NCBI RefSeq assembly: GCF_030378205.1
Contig: NZ_CP127385.1
Coordinates: 3,326,001 to 3,390,000, forward strand
Direction: 5' to 3'
Length of the DNA stretch: 64,000 bases
Source: Bradyrhizobium sp. NP1
Lineage (GTDB): Bacteria > Pseudomonadota > Alphaproteobacteria > Rhizobiales > Xanthobacteraceae
Part shown: positions 7,633-16,354 of the stretch, piece after piece
Position numbering within the stretch: position 1 is the first letter of the stretch
Layout: each line of letters begins with the position of its first letter
The notes under the pieces: generated by a model
What the model saw: only the letters and a program-made list of their open reading frames with translations
The model's database searches: none
What the model was told of the DNA's origin: nothing
Translations under genes and position numbers: made by a program

Positions 7633-8889
7633 CTACATGCCCTTCCTTGCCTTCGCGACCTGCTCGGCGGTCACCGGCGGCGCCGCATTGCCCCAGGAAT
7701 TGCGGATGTAGTTGGTGACGTCGGCGACTTGCTGGTCCGATAATTGCCGGGCATAGGCCGGCATCTGCCCGGTGTTGGGCGCGCGCGGCGTCGTGATGGT
7801 CTGCGCGCCGTCGAGGATCACGCGCAAGCTGCTTGCGGGATCGGCCGACTGCAGCAGCGCATTGCCCGGCAGCGGCGGATAGATGCCGGGCGCGCTGGAG
7901 CCGTCGGCCTCGTGGCAGGCGACGCAGAGATGGCCGTAGATCGCGGCGCCCGACTTCATGCTGGCTTCCGGCGGCGGCGTGACCGCAGGCTCCGGCGGTC
8001 CCGCCGGCAGGCTCTTCAGGTACACGGCGATGGCGTGGACATCGCCGTCGCTCATCTTCGATGTCGAGTTGAGCACCACTTCCGCCATCGGTCCGCTGGC
8101 ATGGCTCTTTGCGTTGCGGCCGCTCTGCAGATATTCGACGATGTCGTCGATCCGCCACGACGCCAGCCCGCTGCGCTCGGCGGCATCGAGCCGCGGCGCG
8201 AAGAAGCCGGCGACCGGCCCGCCGGCAAAAGCCTGGCCGCGCCTGTCGGCGCCGAGGATGTTCTTCGGCGTGTGGCAGCCGCCGCAATGGCCGAGACCCT
8301 CGACGAGGTAGCGGCCACGATTCCATTCAGGGCCCTTGCGCTGGTCGGGGTCGAGGATGCCGGGCCGCAGGAACAGGTAATTCCAGGCGCGCATCAGCAC
8401 GCGGAAATTAAAGGGAAAGCGCAGCTCGGGCTGCGGCGTCTCGTTGCGGAAGGGCTCGAGCGTCGAGAGATAGGCGCGGATCGCCAGGATGTCGGGACGC
8501 GTCAGGCGGGTGAAATAGGTGTAGGGGAAGGCCGGGTAATAGCGCGAGCCGTCGGGATCGATGCCATAGCGCAGCGCGCCATAGAAATCGGCATCGCTCC
8601 AGCTGCCGATCCCGGTGTCGCGGTCCGGCGTCAGGTTCGGCGTATAGACGCCGCCGAATGGCGTATCGATCCGCTTTCCCCCGGCAAACGGCTTTAAGGG
8701 GTCGGCGGTGTGGCAGCTTGCGCAGTCGCCGGCCTCGACCAGCGCCTTGCCGTGCGCCACCATCTCCTCGGAAGGCTCGGCGGCCGCGGCGCCGCGCGCG
8801 AATGCACTGCACAAAAGCAGGCCGGCAAGCGTGCTGGCAAGAGTGCCGGCCAGGATACGGGCAACATTAATGGCAAGAATCGTCCGCAT
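7633..8889 (-). CDS. Tri-heme cytochrome c, alcohol/gluconate dehydrogenase type
   Basis: A 418-residue exported protein with a Sec signal ending about residue 36 (ARGAAAA) and three CxxCH heme sites: CASCH (56-60), CGGCH (about 203) and CVACH (about 322). Spacing and motifs (GKRIDTPFGGVYTPNLTPD, MSDGDVHAIAVYLKSLP, GQMPAY...VTNYIRNSWGN) match the membrane-associated cytochrome subunit of flavo- or quinoprotein dehydrogenases, which passes electrons to ubiquinone or an oxidase. No dehydrogenase subunit is adjacent, so the partner is elsewhere or the protein is used by several enzymes. Confidence 0.9.
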   Translation of the reverse strand: MRTILAINVARILAGTLASTLAGLLLCSAFARGAAAAEPSEEMVAHGKALVEAGDCASCHTADPLKPFAGGKRIDTPFGGVYTPNLTPDRDTGIGSWSDADFYGALRYGIDPDGSRYYPAFPYTYFTRLTRPDILAIRAYLSTLEPFRNETPQPELRFPFNFRVLMRAWNYLFLRPGILDPDQRKGPEWNRGRYLVEGLGHCGGCHTPKNILGADRRGQAFAGGPVAGFFAPRLDAAERSGLASWRIDDIVEYLQSGRNAKSHASGPMAEVVLNSTSKMSDGDVHAIAVYLKSLPAGPPEPAVTPPPEASMKSGAAIYGHLCVACHEADGSSAPGIYPPLPGNALLQSADPASSLRVILDGAQTITTPRAPNTGQMPAYARQLSDQQVADVTNYIRNSWGNAAPPVTAEQVAKARKGM

Positions 8890-9146
8890 GATGGGCTCGC
8901 TTCCCTGCTTCCCCTGCCGCCGGCCGCATCATGGGGGCGTCACGTCATTTCGCGATGGCGGCGGGCGGCGACACAAATCAAATACCCGTGCCATGGCTTT
9001 CGGCACGAAATTGCGAACTTTGCGTTGGTCCCGCGCGCGTCCAGATTCCTGATGCGCAGGGTGAAAAAACCGACATAGAGTAGCAATCACAGCCAGCATG
9101 ACTAGCTGAAAAGATCACTGGCGACCAACGGCTTAAGAGGGCTTCA

Positions 9147-12100
9147 ATGGGCATCAACCAGGGTCCGATCAGTCTCGACCAGAAGTATACCCAGTCGACC
9201 GGCCATGTCTTCATGACCGGCATCCAGGCCCTGGTCCGCCTTCCCATGGCGCAGATCCGGCGGGACCGCGCGGCAGGCCTCAACACCGCCGGCTTCGTTT
9301 CGGGCTACCGCGGCTCGCCGCTCGGCGGCTATGACCAGCAGCTTTTCGCCGCGAAAAAACACCTCGAACAGTACAACATCAAATTCCAGCCCGGCGTGAA
9401 CGAGGATCTGGCCGCGACCGCGATCTGGGGAAGCCAGCAGCTCAATTTGTCGCGCGGCGCCCAATATGACGGCGTGGTCGGCATCTGGTACGGCAAGGGG
9501 CCCGGCGTCGATCGCTGCGGCGACGTGTTCCGCCACGGCAATGCGGCGGGCTCGGCCAAGAACGGCGGCGTGCTGTGCCTTGCCGGCGACGACCATGGCG
9601 CAAAGTCCTCGACCGTCCCGCATCAGTCGGACCACGCCTTCATCTCCGCGCTGATGCCCTATCTCTATCCGTCCAGCATCCACGAGATGATCGAGATGGG
9701 CCTTCTGGGCATCGCGATGTCGCGCTACTCCGGCTGCTGGGTCGGCATGAAGGTGATCACGGAAGTGGTGGAAACCACGGCCGAGATCGATCTGACCGAC
9801 GAGATGACGCCGTTCGTGATCCCGACCGATTTCGAGCTGCCGCCGGGCGGGCTCAACATGCGCTGGCCCGACGACCGCTACGAGCAGGATCTGCGGCTGC
9901 AGGACTACAAGGGCTATGCCGCGATCGCCTTCGCGCGCGCCAACAAGGTCAACCGCATCACGATGGATTCCCCGAACGCCCGCTACGGCATCATGGCGTC
10001 GGGCAAGAGCTACGAGGACGTCCGCCAGGCGCTGCGCGAGCTCGGCATCACGCCCGAGGTCGCGGCGCAGATCGGGCTTCGGCTCTACAAGATCGGCATG
10101 CCCTGGCCGCTCGAGCCGGAAGGGGTACGCAATTTCGCGGTCGGGCTCGAGGAGATCTTCATCGTCGAGGAGCGGCGCGAGATCGTCGAGAACCAAGTCA
10201 AGCAGGAGCTGTTCAACTGGCGCGACGACGTGAAGCCGCGCATCGTCGGCAAGATGGACGACCACGACAAGCGCTTTCTCACCTTCGCCGCCGAGCTTTC
10301 CGTCTCTTCCCTTGCAAGCTCGCTGACCGAGCGCCTGCTGCGCCTTAACCTCAATCCCGAAATCGCCAACATGCTGCGCGCCAAGGCCGACTGGTTCAAC
10401 GGCCGCGAAGCCTCGCAGGTGCAGGCGGTCTCTCCCGTGACCCGCACGCCGTATTTCTGCTCGGGCTGCCCGCACAACACCTCGACCAAGGTGCCGGAAG
10501 GCAGCCGCGCCTTTGCCGGCATCGGCTGCCACTTCATGGCGCTGTGGATGGACCGCAGCACCGAGACCTACACCCACATGGGAGGCGAGGGCGTGCCGTG
10601 GGTCGGCACCGCGCCCTTCACCAAGGAAGAACATGTGTTCGCCAATCTCGGCGACGGCACCTACTTTCACTCGGGCACGCTCGCGATCCGCCAGGCGGTC
10701 GCCTCCGGCGCCAACATCACCTACAAGATCCTCTATAACGACGCGACCGCGATGACCGGCGGCCAGCATGTCGACGGCGAATTGTCGCCGCAGCAGGTCA
10801 CCTTCCAGCTCCATGCCGAGGGCATCCGCGAGATCTACCTGGTCTCGGAGAACCCGCATCTCTACCCGGCCTCCGACATCGCGCCCGGCGTCAAGCTCGC
10901 CCATCGCGATGATCTCGACGCGGTCATGAAGACCTGCCGCACGGTGAAGGGCACGTCCGCGATCGTCTTCGTGCAGACCTGCGCGGCCGAGAAGCGCCGC
11001 CGCCGCAAGCGCGGCCTGATGGAGGACCCGGCACGCCGTCTGATGATCAATCCCGCGGTCTGCGAGGGCTGCGGCGACTGCTCGGTGCAGTCGAACTGCA
11101 TCTCGGTCGAGCCGCTGGAGACCGAGCTGGGACGCAAGCGCACCATCAACCAGTCCTCCTGCAATAAGGATTATTCCTGCCTGAAGGGCTTCTGCCCGTC
11201 CTTCGTAACCGTCGACGGCGGCAGGCCGCGCCGCCGCGCACCGGCCGAGCTCGGCGACATCGGCGCCCTGCCGGAGCCGCCGCTGCTGCCGCCGCTGGAG
11301 CGGCCCTACAACGTCGCGGTCGCCGGCGTCGGCGGCACTGGCGTCTTGACCATCGGCGCGCTTCTCGGCATGGCCGCCCACATCGAGGGCAAGGCCTCGA
11401 TGATCCTCGACATGAGCGGCCTCGCGCAGAAGGGCGGCGCGGTGCTGAGCCACGTCCGGCTCTCCGAGCACACCGCCGACGTCACCTGCTCGCGCATCGT
11501 CACCGGCACCGCCGACCTCGTGCTCGGCGCCGACGAGGTGGTCGCGGCGTCAAAGGATTGCATGACGCTCTGCGAAGGCAGCCGCACCACCGGGATCATC
11601 AACAGCCACATCATCCCGACCGCGGATTTCATCCTCAACCGCGATTTCAACTTCCAGAACCGCAAGGTCACCAGCGTGCTGGAAACCGTGCTGCGCAAGG
11701 ACACCTCGGCCTTCTTCGATTTCACGAAGCCTGCGGAGATGCTGCTCGGCGATTCCATCGCCACCAACATCATGCTGATGGGCTATGCCTACCAGAAGGG
11801 CTTGCTGCCGCTGTCGGCAGAGGCGATCGAGAAGGCGATCGAGGTCAACGGCGTCTCGATCAAGATGAACACGGAAGCCTTCCGGCTCGGCCGCCTCGCG
11901 GTCGCCGATCCCGCGCGGCTGGCCGCGATGATGAAGGACCATGACGAGCCGGCGGTCGCCAAAACGTTGGACCAGATGACGCTCGACGAGATCATCGCCC
12001 ATCGCATGGCGTTCCTGACCGGCTACCAGAGCGGCCGGCTCGCCCGCCGCTACCGCAAGCTGGTCGATCGCGTCCGCGAGGCGGCAGATAAGGGCGGCTA

Positions 12101-12641
12101 TGGCGATGCGCTGCCGCGCGCGGCCGCCATCAATTACGCGAAGCTGCTTGCCTACAAGGACGAATACGAGGTCGCGCGGCTGTTCACCGACGGCGCCTTC
12201 GAGCAGCAGTTGCGCGACAGCTTCGAAGGCGACTACAAGATCAGCTTCAACCTGGCGCCGCCGATCCTCGGCGGCGGCAAGGATGCGCTCGGCCGCCCGA
12301 AGAAGCGCGCTTTCGGGCCCTGGGTGATGCGGCTGTTCCGCGTGCTGGCAAAGCTGCGCGTCCTGCGCGGCACGCCGCTCGACGTCTTCGGCTACAACGC
12401 CGACCGCAGGCTCGAGCGCGATCTGATCGCGGGTTACGAGAAGGACGTCGACACCGTCCTCAGCCTGCTGTCGCCGGCCACCCACGACACCGCGGTCGAA
12501 TTGCTGTCGCTGCCCGATCGCGTCCGCGGCTACGGCCCGGTGAAGGAGAAGGCGATCGCCGACGCGAAGCCGCGCTACGCGCAGCTGGCCGCCGACCTCG
12601 CCAACCCGCCGCCGGCGCCGCGCCAGATCGCGGCGGAGTAG
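9147..12641 (+). CDS. Fused indolepyruvate ferredoxin oxidoreductase
   Basis: A 1164-residue fusion of the IorA and IorB-type parts, as in aerobic proteobacteria. The N-terminal pyrimidine-type domain (GYRGSPLGGYDQQLF, NEDLAATAIWGSQQ) is followed by a TPP-binding domain from about residue 430 (YFCSGCPHNTST, GIGCH, GDGTYFHSG, NDATAMTGGQ). A small Cys cluster (VCEGCGDCS...C, about 637-650) is followed by the gamma domain (VAGVGGTGVLTIGALLGMAA, about 728-747). It oxidatively decarboxylates aryl- or branched 2-oxo acids to acyl-CoA. GAGGGC precedes the ATG. It leads a same-strand block of CoA genes beyond the repeat field, so it may supply an acyl-CoA to that pathway; that link is inference. Confidence 0.92.
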   Translation: MGINQGPISLDQKYTQSTGHVFMTGIQALVRLPMAQIRRDRAAGLNTAGFVSGYRGSPLGGYDQQLFAAKKHLEQYNIKFQPGVNEDLAATAIWGSQQLNLSRGAQYDGVVGIWYGKGPGVDRCGDVFRHGNAAGSAKNGGVLCLAGDDHGAKSSTVPHQSDHAFISALMPYLYPSSIHEMIEMGLLGIAMSRYSGCWVGMKVITEVVETTAEIDLTDEMTPFVIPTDFELPPGGLNMRWPDDRYEQDLRLQDYKGYAAIAFARANKVNRITMDSPNARYGIMASGKSYEDVRQALRELGITPEVAAQIGLRLYKIGMPWPLEPEGVRNFAVGLEEIFIVEERREIVENQVKQELFNWRDDVKPRIVGKMDDHDKRFLTFAAELSVSSLASSLTERLLRLNLNPEIANMLRAKADWFNGREASQVQAVSPVTRTPYFCSGCPHNTSTKVPEGSRAFAGIGCHFMALWMDRSTETYTHMGGEGVPWVGTAPFTKEEHVFANLGDGTYFHSGTLAIRQAVASGANITYKILYNDATAMTGGQHVDGELSPQQVTFQLHAEGIREIYLVSENPHLYPASDIAPGVKLAHRDDLDAVMKTCRTVKGTSAIVFVQTCAAEKRRRRKRGLMEDPARRLMINPAVCEGCGDCSVQSNCISVEPLETELGRKRTINQSSCNKDYSCLKGFCPSFVTVDGGRPRRRAPAELGDIGALPEPPLLPPLERPYNVAVAGVGGTGVLTIGALLGMAAHIEGKASMILDMSGLAQKGGAVLSHVRLSEHTADVTCSRIVTGTADLVLGADEVVAASKDCMTLCEGSRTTGIINSHIIPTADFILNRDFNFQNRKVTSVLETVLRKDTSAFFDFTKPAEMLLGDSIATNIMLMGYAYQKGLLPLSAEAIEKAIEVNGVSIKMNTEAFRLGRLAVADPARLAAMMKDHDEPAVAKTLDQMTLDEIIAHRMAFLTGYQSGRLARRYRKLVDRVREAADKGGYGDALPRAAAINYAKLLAYKDEYEVARLFTDGAFEQQLRDSFEGDYKISFNLAPPILGGGKDALGRPKKRAFGPWVMRLFRVLAKLRVLRGTPLDVFGYNADRRLERDLIAGYEKDVDTVLSLLSPATHDTAVELLSLPDRVRGYGPVKEKAIADAKPRYAQLAADLANPPPAPRQIAAE

Positions 12642-12651
12642 GACGTTCGCT

Positions 12652-12846
12652 ACCCTCCCCTGGAGGGGGAGGCATAGGCCGCCTGCGGCGGCCGTTCTTA
12701 AAGAACGCCGAAGCGAAGCTTCGGCTATGCGCGAATGAAATGAGCGATCGGGGTGGGGTGCCTCTTCGCTGGACGACTTCACCCCACCCCGGTCCTTATC
12801 TCGCTTCGCTCGATGGCGGCCCGACCCTCCCCCTCCAGGGGAGGGT
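12652..12846. repeat. Nested 195-bp palindrome (ACCCTCCCCTGGAGG type)
   Basis: Outer arms of 19 bp match perfectly (12652-12670, 12828-12846). Inner arms CGGGGTGGGGTG (12749-12760) and CACCCCACCCCG (12780-12791) also match perfectly. It begins 11 bases after the stop of the oxidoreductase gene. The whole can fold as one long stem with side arms. This type of repeat is frequent in Bradyrhizobium and Rhodopseudomonas (from memory). Confidence 0.8.
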
Positions 12847-12889
12847 GAGCGCGTTACCGCCTCTACATCGAACAACGCCACGCATTCCC

Positions 12890-13395
12890 GTCATGCGCGA
12901 ATTGCCCGTCGTGCCATTCTGCCGCACGTGTCCACGCTTGCGCCGTCGGGCAAATCACAACGATCTTCTTGCGCATCCCGCCCCGGCAAGAGGGGCGTTA
13001 CGGCCAATCGTCACGAAACGTGAGGCGGGATGCGATGGACGCAACGATGCTGTCAGACGAACAGCACCAATGCGGACGGCGAAGTCGTGTGGTCCTGATG
13101 CCCCGACGCTGGCATCAAGTTTCGCGCCTTACGCGTGATGCGACGGTGGCAACAAAGCCCGGTCACCGGGGAGAGCACGAAGGAAACCGTAAAACCATTG
13201 CGCAGGGAGTGCCGTGAAGCGGCTGTACCTGTGGTGACTAACTCGTGTGCTTTTTGCCTTTCGCACGCGAGGCTGCGGGTGCCAGCTCAAGCATCCGGCA
13301 TTCCCTGCGCCCTCTGTCTTCCATGAGGGTCATTTTTGCAAAGCCTGGACGCAAGACGCGCCGCGGGAACGCAGAGTGACGTCCGGAACCCCGCC
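12890..13395. repeat. Long alphaproteobacterial intergenic repeat, non-coding
   Basis: About 500 bases without a credible gene. It contains small hairpins, for example CCCGGTCACCGGG (about 13159-13171) and GCCGTGAAGCGGC (about 13209-13221), and the phrase GGTGACTAACTCGTGTGC at about 13233. I recognise this sequence from memory as a dispersed repeat of Bradyrhizobium, Rhodopseudomonas and relatives, where its frames (for example ...GESTKETVK...) are often annotated as hypothetical proteins. No ribosome site or codon bias supports translation here. Its extent is approximate. Confidence 0.6.
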
Positions 13396-13494
13396 GTCAT
13401 CGCCCGCGAAGGCGGGCGATTCAGTATTCCGGGACATCAACGATGAACTGAAAGGCGGCGGCGCACTGGATACCCCGCATTCGCGGGGTATGAC
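13396..13494. repeat. Paired-palindrome intergenic repeat (GTCATCGCCCGC type)
   Basis: Hairpin TCGCCCGCGAAGGCGGGCGA near the left end and ATACCCCGCATTCGCGGGGTAT near the right end, opening with GTCAT and closing with ATGAC. Same family as 15233-15302. It directly follows the 12890-13395 repeat. Confidence 0.75.
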
Positions 13495-13651
13495 TGTGGC
13501 GGGTTCGACCGCACGCCCGCAATGTCGGTGAGGGACATTCGCCGCTGCCATCTCGCCCTGCGGAATATTTCGGCGCTTGCCAAGGCCGCCACGGCGGGTC
13601 AAGAAATCGAGCAGAGATCTTTCGGGACAAGAAACGCCAGCGGAGAGCCAT

Positions 13652-14809
13652 TTGACCATCAAGGGCAAGGCCTGCATTGCCGGGATCTACGAGCACCCGA
13701 CCCGGCATGCGCCGGACAAATCCACCGCGCAGCTTCACGCCGAGGTCGCCAGGGGCGCGATCGAGGACGCAGGGCTGACCAAGAACGACATCGACGGCTA
13801 TTTCTGCGCCGGCGACGCGCCGGGTGGCCTGATGCCAATGGTCGATTATCTCGGCCTCGACATGAAAAAACTCCGCCACATCGATTCCACCGAGACCGGC
13901 GGCTGCTCCTATCTGATCCATCTCGGCCACGCGGCGGAGGCGATCGCGGCGGGCAAGTGCCAGGTCGCGCTGATCACGCTTGCCGGCAAGCCGCGCACCG
14001 GCCCGATGCCGCCGCGCGCGGCAGGCCCCGAGGCCGATTTCGAGACGGCTTACGGCGCCACCACCCACAATGCCTATGGCATGTGCGCCATGCGGCACAT
14101 GCACGATTACGGCACCACCAGCGAGCAGCTCGCCTGGATCAAGGTCGCGGCCTCGCATCATGCGCAATACAACCCGCATGCGATGCTCAAGGACGTGGTC
14201 ACCGTCGAGGACGTGCTGAACTCGCCGATGATCTCCGATCCGCTGCACCGGATGGATTGCTGCGTCGTCACCGACGGCGGCGGCGCGCTGATCGTGACCA
14301 CGCCGGAGATCGCGAAGAGCCTGAAGAAGCCGCTGGTGCGCCTGATCGGCCATGGCGAGGCCACCAAGGGTCCGCGCGGCGGCAAGGATCTCGATCTCAC
14401 TTATTCCGCGGGCGTCTGGTCCGGCCCGCGCGCCTTCGAGGAAGCGGGCGTGACGCCAAAGGACATCAAATACGCCTCGATCTATGACAGTTTCACCATC
14501 ACCGTCCTGATGCAGCTCGAGGATATCGGCTTCTGCAGGAAGGGCGAGGGCGGCAAGTTCGTCGCCGACGGCAATCTGATCTCCGGCGTCGGCAAGCTGC
14601 CGTTCAATACCGACGGCGGCGGGTTGTGCAGCAACCATCCGGTCAACCGCGGCGGCATGACCAAGATAATCGAGGCGGTGCGGCAGCTGCGTGGTGAAGC
14701 ACATCCCAAGGTGCAGGTGAAGAACTGTGATCTCGCGATCGCGCATGGCACCGGCGGACTTCTCGGCGTGCGCCACGCCGCTTCGACCTGCATTCTGGAG
14801 CGCGTGTGA
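13652..14809 (+). CDS. Thiolase-superfamily protein (acetyl-CoA acetyltransferase/lipid-transfer type)
   Basis: A 385-residue thiolase-fold protein. TTG 13652 was chosen because GGAGAG lies 4-5 bases upstream and the family N-terminus (TIKGKACIAGIYEHPT) starts there; an upstream ATG (13577) would add 25 unrelated residues. Cys in TETGGCSYLIHLGHAAEAI, CVVTDGGGALIV, the loop GGGLCSNHPVNRGGM and the C-terminal AIAHGTGGLLG are visible. Its stop overlaps the start of a DUF35 gene; thiolase/DUF35 pairs form complexes that do thiolytic or retro-aldol cleavage of acyl-CoA. Likely role: C-C cleavage in CoA-thioester catabolism. Confidence 0.88.
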   Translation: MTIKGKACIAGIYEHPTRHAPDKSTAQLHAEVARGAIEDAGLTKNDIDGYFCAGDAPGGLMPMVDYLGLDMKKLRHIDSTETGGCSYLIHLGHAAEAIAAGKCQVALITLAGKPRTGPMPPRAAGPEADFETAYGATTHNAYGMCAMRHMHDYGTTSEQLAWIKVAASHHAQYNPHAMLKDVVTVEDVLNSPMISDPLHRMDCCVVTDGGGALIVTTPEIAKSLKKPLVRLIGHGEATKGPRGGKDLDLTYSAGVWSGPRAFEEAGVTPKDIKYASIYDSFTITVLMQLEDIGFCRKGEGGKFVADGNLISGVGKLPFNTDGGGLCSNHPVNRGGMTKIIEAVRQLRGEAHPKVQVKNCDLAIAHGTGGLLGVRHAASTCILERV

Positions 14810-15198
14810 TGAGCGAAGCGAAGCAATATCCGGCCCCCATGGTCAACCCGGAAACCGCGCCGTTCTGGGAAGCGGCGAAGTCCGGCAAGTTCATGATCAA
14901 GCGCTGCACGGCCTGCGGCGAGGCGCATTATTTCCCGCGCTCGATCTGCCCGTTCTGCTTCTCCGACAGGACGGTGTGGGAGGAGAGTTCGGGGGAGGCT
15001 TCGATCTATACGTTCAGCCTGATGCGCAAATCGCCGACCGGGCCTTACGCGATCGCCTACGTGACGCTGAAGGAGGGCCCGTCCTTGCAGACCAACATCG
15101 TCGACTGCGACATCGAGAAATTGAAGATCGGCCAGAAGGTGAAGGTGGTGTTCAAGCCGACCGACGGCGCGCCGCTGCCGTTCTTTACGGCGGTGTAG
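14809..15198 (+). CDS. DUF35 OB-fold protein with Zn ribbon (thiolase partner)
   Basis: A 129-residue protein. ATG 14809 overlaps the thiolase TGA (14807-14809), so translation is coupled. An N-terminal helix (NPETAPFWEAAKSGKFMIKR) leads to a rubredoxin-like zinc knuckle, CTACGEAHYFPRSICPFC (four Cys), and an OB fold (IYTFSLMRKSP, YAIAYVTLKEGPSLQTNIVD). This is the architecture of the DUF35/ChsH2-C-type partner that activates thiolase-like aldolases. It would act with the thiolase at 13652. Confidence 0.92.
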   Translation: MSEAKQYPAPMVNPETAPFWEAAKSGKFMIKRCTACGEAHYFPRSICPFCFSDRTVWEESSGEASIYTFSLMRKSPTGPYAIAYVTLKEGPSLQTNIVDCDIEKLKIGQKVKVVFKPTDGAPLPFFTAV

Positions 15199-15232
15199 GA
15201 GATTGCGCACGAAACCCGCCAGGCAACAGCTC

Positions 15233-15302
15233 GTCATCCCCGCGAAAGCGGGGATCCAGTAAACACCGGTGGCTACTGGATGCCCGCTTTCGCGGGCATG
15301 AC
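15233..15302. repeat. Paired-palindrome intergenic repeat (GTCATCCCCGC type)
   Basis: CATCCCCGCGAAAGCGGGGAT and ATGCCCGCTTTCGCGGGCAT face each other, with CCAGTA/TACTGG inner pairing, giving a cruciform-capable 70-bp unit. It separates the DUF35 and MaoC genes within an otherwise same-strand cluster. Confidence 0.85.
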
Positions 15303-15331
15303 AAGGAGAAAAAAGCGGAGGAAGCGGCAAC

Positions 15332-16192
15332 ATGCCGATCAAATACGAAGAGCTGATGGCTCTGAAAAATCTCGGCCAGAAATACAGCTACGGCGACCGC
15401 GAGGTGATGCTGTACGCCTATGGCATCGGCCTGGGCGCCGATCCGATGGACGAGCGCGAGCTCGCCTTCGTCAACGAGGCGGCGGCGACGCCGCGTCCGC
15501 TGAAGGTGGTGCCGACCTTCGCCTCCGTGGCGGCCTGGGGCGCCGGGCCCGGCGAGATGAACCTCAACCGTGTCATGGTGGTCGATGGCGAGCGCGACAT
15601 CACCTTTCACAAGCCGTTTCCGATGGCCGCCCACATCACCGCCGATTCAACCGTGCTGGCGGTGTTCGACAAGGGCAAGGACAAGGGCGCCGTCATCCGC
15701 CATCAGACGATCCTGAAGGATGCCGGCGGCGAGAAGCTCGCCACGCTCGTCGCCTCGCGCTTTGCCCGCGGCGACGGCGGCTTCGGCGGGCCGTCCGAAG
15801 GCCAACCCGAGCCGCATCCGGTGCCGACGCGGGAGCCAGACAAGGTCGTCGAGATTTCGACGCGGCCGGACCAGGCGCTGGTCTACCGGCTCTGCGGCGA
15901 CCGCAACCCGCTGCACTCCGATCCCGGGTTTGCCAAGAAGGCCGGTTTTCCGAAGCCGATCCTGCACGGCATGTGCACCTATGGCATCACCTGCCGCGGT
16001 GTGTTGCAGACCTATGCGGACTACGATCCGGCCGCCTTCCGGCAGCACGTGGCGCGATTCTCCTCGCCGGTCTATCCAGGCGAGACCGTGACCATGGAGA
16101 TGTGGAAGGACGGCAATGTGATCTCGTTCGAGGCCAAGGTGAAGGCGAGGGGCGTCACCGTGATCAGGAACGGCAAGACGGTGCTGGGCTGA
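15332..16192 (+). CDS. MaoC-family 2-enoyl-CoA hydratase
   Basis: A 286-residue double hot-dog hydratase. The N-terminal half (KYSYGDREVMLYAYGIGLGAD, FASVAAWGAG) is the degenerate domain. The C-terminal half carries the hydratase-2 motif in ALVYRLCGDRNPLHSDPGFA and KAGFPKPILHGMCTYG, with the catalytic Asp/His pair. It matches the hydratase part of eukaryotic MFE-2 and the bacterial hydratases that add water to trans-2-enoyl-CoA to give (R)-3-hydroxyacyl-CoA. GAGGAAG precedes the ATG. The SDR that would oxidise its product is next (16355). Confidence 0.92.
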   Translation: MPIKYEELMALKNLGQKYSYGDREVMLYAYGIGLGADPMDERELAFVNEAAATPRPLKVVPTFASVAAWGAGPGEMNLNRVMVVDGERDITFHKPFPMAAHITADSTVLAVFDKGKDKGAVIRHQTILKDAGGEKLATLVASRFARGDGGFGGPSEGQPEPHPVPTREPDKVVEISTRPDQALVYRLCGDRNPLHSDPGFAKKAGFPKPILHGMCTYGITCRGVLQTYADYDPAAFRQHVARFSSPVYPGETVTMEMWKDGNVISFEAKVKARGVTVIRNGKTVLG

Positions 16193-16225
16193 CCTGATGC
16201 GAGTGCTGCGCTGGAAACGGTCGTC

Positions 16226-16315
16226 GTCATGCCCGGCCTTGTGCCGGGCATCCACGTCTTCCTTGATGTGGATGCAAAGCAAGACGTGGATGGCCGGGAC
16301 GAGCCCGGCCATGAC
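16226..16315. repeat. Paired-palindrome intergenic repeat (GTCATGCCCGG type)
   Basis: GTCATGCCCGGCCTTGTGCCGGGCAT-like left hairpin (16226-16250) and the mirrored ATGGCCGGGACGAGCCCGGCCAT right hairpin, with CCACGTCTT/AAGACGTGG inner pairing. Counterpart of 3972-4058. Confidence 0.85.
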
Positions 16316-16354
16316 GGCTGAGTAAAACAACAAGCACTAAACGGGAGAAACACT

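Noticed and set aside
9144..11471. Long open frame of 775 codons on the minus strand opposite the oxidoreductase gene
   Set aside because: It is antisense to a clear family protein; its translation is rich in Arg, His and Asp with no domain, as expected from the reverse of a GC-rich gene.
12969..13531. Several short plus-strand frames in the repeat field (such as one containing GESTKETVK)
   Set aside because: They overlap in different frames inside a dispersed repeat, lack ribosome sites, and are familiar as recurring spurious annotations.
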